A DNA stretch of 64,000 nucleotides from Methylomonas sp. LL1 (lineage in GTDB: Bacteria; Pseudomonadota; Gammaproteobacteria; Methylococcales; Methylomonadaceae): contig NZ_CP064653.1 in the NCBI RefSeq assembly GCF_015711015.1, positions 1 through 64,000 of the forward strand. Reading direction: 5' to 3'. The position numbers and the translations under genes were made by a program. The notes beneath the pieces were generated by a model that saw nothing but the letters and a program-made list of their open reading frames with translations, did no database searches and was not told the origin of the DNA. Numbering within the stretch: position 1 is the first letter of the stretch; each line of letters begins with the position of its first letter. Positions 61,064-64,000 of this stretch are shown piece after piece.

Positions 61064-63487
61064 ATGGCATCGACAAACTTCGCCCGCCACGGGCGAAGCA
61101 ATAAACTCTCCTGGCGGCTTGTCATAATCGCCGGTTTGTCGTTGAACTTGGCGATGCTGACGGCCGCTACTCCAATACGTGCCCAGCCACTCAATCCAGT
61201 CAGCGAAGTCCTAGCTAAGCCAGCCGACGGCGATTCCATGCCGGCTCGCGAAAGCGCGTTAAAGCTTAAACTCGCCGAGGTAAACGAACGTTTGCTTGCG
61301 CTGGCGAAGGACGATTCGGCCAAACCCGCCGTTGCCGACGCCAGTGAATGGACCGAATACAAGCGTTTATTGAATCTTTTAGCCAACGCTTACGAAAGCC
61401 ATCTGGATGCTTTGAACAAGTTACGCGCCAGCCGCGAAACCCATCTGGATTTTCAACAAAAAACCAACGCCTGGGTCGGTTTTTCCGAATCGCCTCCCTA
61501 TTCTGTAGAGTTTGTTGACGACCAATGGAAGCAAGTTCGTTTGAAGGATCACGAGCTGGAATCCGCTCAGCTCGAATTGGACACACTGCAAAGCATGATG
61601 GAAACCCAGCGCAAGTCCTTCCAGACCTCGGCGCAGAACCTGCGTAAAGCCAGTGAGCTGTTGGAGTATGCGGGCTTGGAACAGAGTGAACGCGAAGGTT
61701 GGCTTCAAGAATTGAACAGTTTGAGGAGCCAACAGGACGAAGCCCGGTTAGCAGCGTTGGATACTGCTCGGGAAGTGCTTACTGAAAATCTGGCCTACCG
61801 GCGCGATGAACGGGCCTTTTTGCAACGCAAGGCGCGGGTGGCCAGCCGCCTATCACCGTTATCGCAACAAGAGCGTGATCAGCAAATTTCGAAACTGGCG
61901 TCATTGCGACAAGAACTGGATGCCGAAATCGCACAAACCGTTACTCATCTGCATGCTAGGCAGCAACAAGTGCAACAGGTACGCGAACAACTGCGGCTAT
62001 TACGCGAGCGAGCGATCGAAAAGCCAGCCGGCGCGGGCAGCCCCGATCGCGAAGGGGCTGCGTTGCAACAAGTTTTGGAAACCGCCAACATTGAAGCCGA
62101 AGCGGCGGAATCCAATTTAAAAACATTACGTTTACTGGTGCAAGCAACCGTGGCGCGGCGCCAATTCTGGGAATTGCTGTATCGGATCGATAATGCGGGC
62201 GATCTGAAGACGCTCGAAGACATTAGTCAGGAAATCCAGAAGGGTTTGCAGAATCTGGCTCTGTGGCGCAAGTATCTTCGTTCCGATCTCGACACCGCTC
62301 GTAGTCGTCTGGATGCTCAGGATAAGCGCCTGGACAATTGGCAGGCCGAGTATGGCGACCGCCCCCTGGAAACCCGTAAACTGATTGCCTATACCCGTCA
62401 GGAAACCATGCTGAAACGCGGAGTGGCGGAAGCCGACGAATTGGAAGCCCGTCTGCGCAGTTTGTTGGATTCGCTGCAATCGCGGAGCGAGGGCGCCAGT
62501 TTTAAGGAACGTTTGCGATTATTCTATTCCAGCCTCATCGAACTGGCCGGGCAATTAAGCGATTTCGAATTATTAACCATCGAAGATAAAATCGTCGCCG
62601 AAGGCCGGGAGATTGTCGGTAAGCGTAGCGTTACGGTCGGTAAGGTCACCCAGATTCTGACCATATTCGCCTTGGGCTTATGGTTGATATCCAGACTGAC
62701 CGAATTTGGCCGCTCTCGGGTCAAGCACTGGCAAGCGAGTCGGGCAAGCGCGGGTTTGCTGGGATTGCGCTTGTTCGGTTTGACCGCGGTGGTCGGTATC
62801 GTGGTGTTTGCCTTGATCAGCGTGCATATTCCGCTGACGGTATTCACTTTTCTGGGTGGTACCTTGGCGATAGGCGTGGGTTTCGGTGCCCAGAATATCC
62901 TCAATAATTTCATCAGCGGCATGATTTTGTTGATGGAACGCTCGATCAAAATCGGCGACATCGTCGAAGTCGAAGGCGTGCTCAGTCGCGTGACCCATAT
63001 CGGTAGTCGTTGCTGTCAGGTACACCGCTTCGACGGCATCGATATGCTGATTCCCAACAGTAGTTTTTTGGAGAAAAGCGTCACCAACTGGACGCTTTCC
63101 GACCATACCCTGCGCTGTAGTGTTAGCGTCGGTACGGCTTATGACTCACCGCCCCGGCAAGCCATGGCGCTGGTCGAGCGGGCAGCGGCCGAACATCATC
63201 AGGTCATGAAAAATCCGGTTCCCGAAGTCTATCTGCAGGAGTTTGGCGCGGATGCGATCAATTTAAGGCTGGATTTTTGGATCGATTTGCACGTCCAGCC
63301 CAATCGCTATCGGGTGATGAGTGATGTGCGCCTACATATACAAGAATTGTTCGCCCAGCAGGGAATTGCGATTGCCTTCCCGCAACGGGATGTGCATCTG
63401 GATATGGTAAGTCCCGTCAAAGTCGAATTAGCCAGGCTGGGATCGGGTTCGCGACAGGAGTCCGAAAAGAATCCCAAGGATACATAG
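61064..63487 (+). CDS. MscS-family mechanosensitive channel with large periplasmic coiled coil
   Basis: An 807-residue protein. It has a signal peptide (LAMLTAATPIRAQP), a long coiled-coil periplasmic region (about 60-520; ELDAEIAQTVTHLHARQQQV and others), membrane helices (about 527-545 and 565-600), then the MscS pore helix and cytoplasmic beta domain: LGGTLAIGVGFGAQNILNNF, ISGMILLMERSIKIGDIVEV, and IPNSSFLEKSVTNWTLSD. It resembles MscK/YbdG-type large channels that release solutes after osmotic downshock. It starts 22 bp after the previous gene. Confidence 0.92.
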   Translation: MASTNFARHGRSNKLSWRLVIIAGLSLNLAMLTAATPIRAQPLNPVSEVLAKPADGDSMPARESALKLKLAEVNERLLALAKDDSAKPAVADASEWTEYKRLLNLLANAYESHLDALNKLRASRETHLDFQQKTNAWVGFSESPPYSVEFVDDQWKQVRLKDHELESAQLELDTLQSMMETQRKSFQTSAQNLRKASELLEYAGLEQSEREGWLQELNSLRSQQDEARLAALDTAREVLTENLAYRRDERAFLQRKARVASRLSPLSQQERDQQISKLASLRQELDAEIAQTVTHLHARQQQVQQVREQLRLLRERAIEKPAGAGSPDREGAALQQVLETANIEAEAAESNLKTLRLLVQATVARRQFWELLYRIDNAGDLKTLEDISQEIQKGLQNLALWRKYLRSDLDTARSRLDAQDKRLDNWQAEYGDRPLETRKLIAYTRQETMLKRGVAEADELEARLRSLLDSLQSRSEGASFKERLRLFYSSLIELAGQLSDFELLTIEDKIVAEGREIVGKRSVTVGKVTQILTIFALGLWLISRLTEFGRSRVKHWQASRASAGLLGLRLFGLTAVVGIVVFALISVHIPLTVFTFLGGTLAIGVGFGAQNILNNFISGMILLMERSIKIGDIVEVEGVLSRVTHIGSRCCQVHRFDGIDMLIPNSSFLEKSVTNWTLSDHTLRCSVSVGTAYDSPPRQAMALVERAAAEHHQVMKNPVPEVYLQEFGADAINLRLDFWIDLHVQPNRYRVMSDVRLHIQELFAQQGIAIAFPQRDVHLDMVSPVKVELARLGSGSRQESEKNPKDT

Positions 63488-63694
63488 CGCGCTGATCGCA
63501 AATCTTCTCACCGATTTGACCGGTTCCGGGTAGATCAACATTCCCGTCACATTTGCCAATTCATTTAATCTAAGCAGGGGTTATGCCAAAACTTCTATTC
63601 GCCAAAATAGGCGGCGGAAACGGAAGCAAGCCGCAGTTTTGTGAATATTCGCGATAAGATATTTCGCCAAGGCCGAGGATTAGTTGAATTGTCG
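63488..63694. other. Intergenic region after the channel gene
   Basis: About 207 bp before palindrome F. No gene, clear terminator or repeat was seen. Confidence 0.4.
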
Positions 63695-63734
63695 TTTTCG
63701 GAGTATCTCTGATATATCGGAGATACTCCGAAAA
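63695..63734. promoter_or_regulatory. Putative enhancer palindrome F
   Basis: TTTTCGGAGTATCTC / GAGATACTCCGAAAA: perfect 15-bp arms around TGATATATCG (63710-63719), the most symmetrical site of the set. The dyad is 105.5 bp before the GG of the promoter at 63819. Confidence 0.8.
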
Positions 63735-63818
63735 ATTCATTGGATAGGCTATTTAAAAGACACAATAACTGTCCTGATTTGTTTGAGATTTTTGATTCCA
63801 GGTGATGCGATTATATTG

Positions 63819-63834
63819 TGGCGTGCTTTGTGCA
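63819..63834 (+). promoter_or_regulatory. Sigma-54 promoter F
   Basis: TGGCGTGCTTTGTGCA: GG-N10-GC. The predicted start near 63845 reads towards the right edge of the window. Confidence 0.75.
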
Positions 63835-63984
63835 TTAATGTTGGGCGCGAGCGAGTTAAATCTTACCCTCAAAGTCAGTTAATGAAAACCCGCGCTGTAG
63901 CTAAAGCTTTACGCTCGCTAAAAACGTGCACACGAGGTTTTGGGGTTTCGACGCAAGCGTTTCTAAAACTCTAGGAGCTCCATA

Positions 63985-64000
63985 GTGGTTCTTGATGGAA
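63985..64000 (+). CDS. Start of a gene leaving the window (partial)
   Basis: GTG 63985 follows AGGAG (63973-63977) by 7 bp and opens MVLDG before the window ends. It is the first candidate gene after sigma-54 promoter F, with a leader of about 140 nt. Too short to identify; an ORF at 63684-63974 that covers the promoter is not credible. Confidence 0.35.

Noticed and set aside
63684..63974. A 96-residue frame covering palindrome F and promoter F
   Set aside because: It spans the regulatory sites, has no ribosome site and does not look like a protein.

Overview
The window looks like the chromosome of a gammaproteobacterium of about 50% G+C. Its first 15 kb is a housekeeping order familiar from that class: dnaK(end)-dnaJ-dapB-carA-carB-greA, yhbY, rlmE-ftsH-glmM-tpiA-secG-tRNA-Leu. 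A VPxPA-type (PEP-CTERM-like) surface protein, many DUF lipoproteins and a phosphoketolase would fit a type I methanotroph such as Methylomonas/Methylobacter. No methane-oxidation gene is in view, so that placement is an inference.

Layout. 1-3044: dnaK/dnaJ/dapB with a small hypothetical gene and a ParE-type toxin-antitoxin pair inserted between dnaK and dnaJ. 3465-4437: exosortase-type surface protein broken by a run of eight G. 4599-15116: carAB, greA, yhbY, rlmE, ftsH, glmM, tpiA, secG. 15122-19970: tRNA-Leu(GAG) and a 4.8-kb integrated element bounded by imperfect direct repeats, carrying a tyrosine integrase, AlpA and Rha regulators, a winged-helix protein, an iteron-like array with a 21-bp period and a phage-type gene pair. 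20127-25260: stress genes (a 25-residue membrane peptide, membrane protein, PRC-barrel, BON, 17M-like protein, peroxiredoxin, glutathione reductase). 25501-33528: secreted proteins, lipoprotein hydrolases, a sigma-54 activator and a BLUF photoreceptor. 33802-42135: a V/A-type ATPase operon ending in polyphosphate kinase 2. 42186-47743: DUF3300, DUF2950 and phosphoketolase. 47988-63487: ABM-domain proteins, SulP transporter, a second sigma-54 activator, DUF1254, SYLF and DUF3313 proteins, and an MscS-type channel.

The main discovery candidate is a local sigma-54 regulon. Six intergenic regions each carry a palindrome with a core like CGATATTTCG. In each, a -24/-12 promoter (GG-N10-GC, once GG-N10-GT) follows, with 103.5-109.5 bp between the dyad centre and the GG; three of the six share exactly 106.5 bp. 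These pairs precede a DUF3313-type lipoprotein gene, the ATPase-PPK2 operon, two paralogous ABM genes, the SulP gene and a gene leaving the window at the right edge. Two paralogous GAF-PAS-AAA+-Fis activators (28181-30172 and 54175-56163) each end 10-15 bp before one of the palindromes and are the obvious candidate binders. The predicted start sites of both ABM genes lie about 2 nt before their ATG, so they may be leaderless mRNAs. The genes suggest an alternative energy and ion-handling programme (rotary ATPase, polyphosphate kinase, anion transporter, with phosphoketolase nearby), but the inducing signal cannot be read from the sequence.
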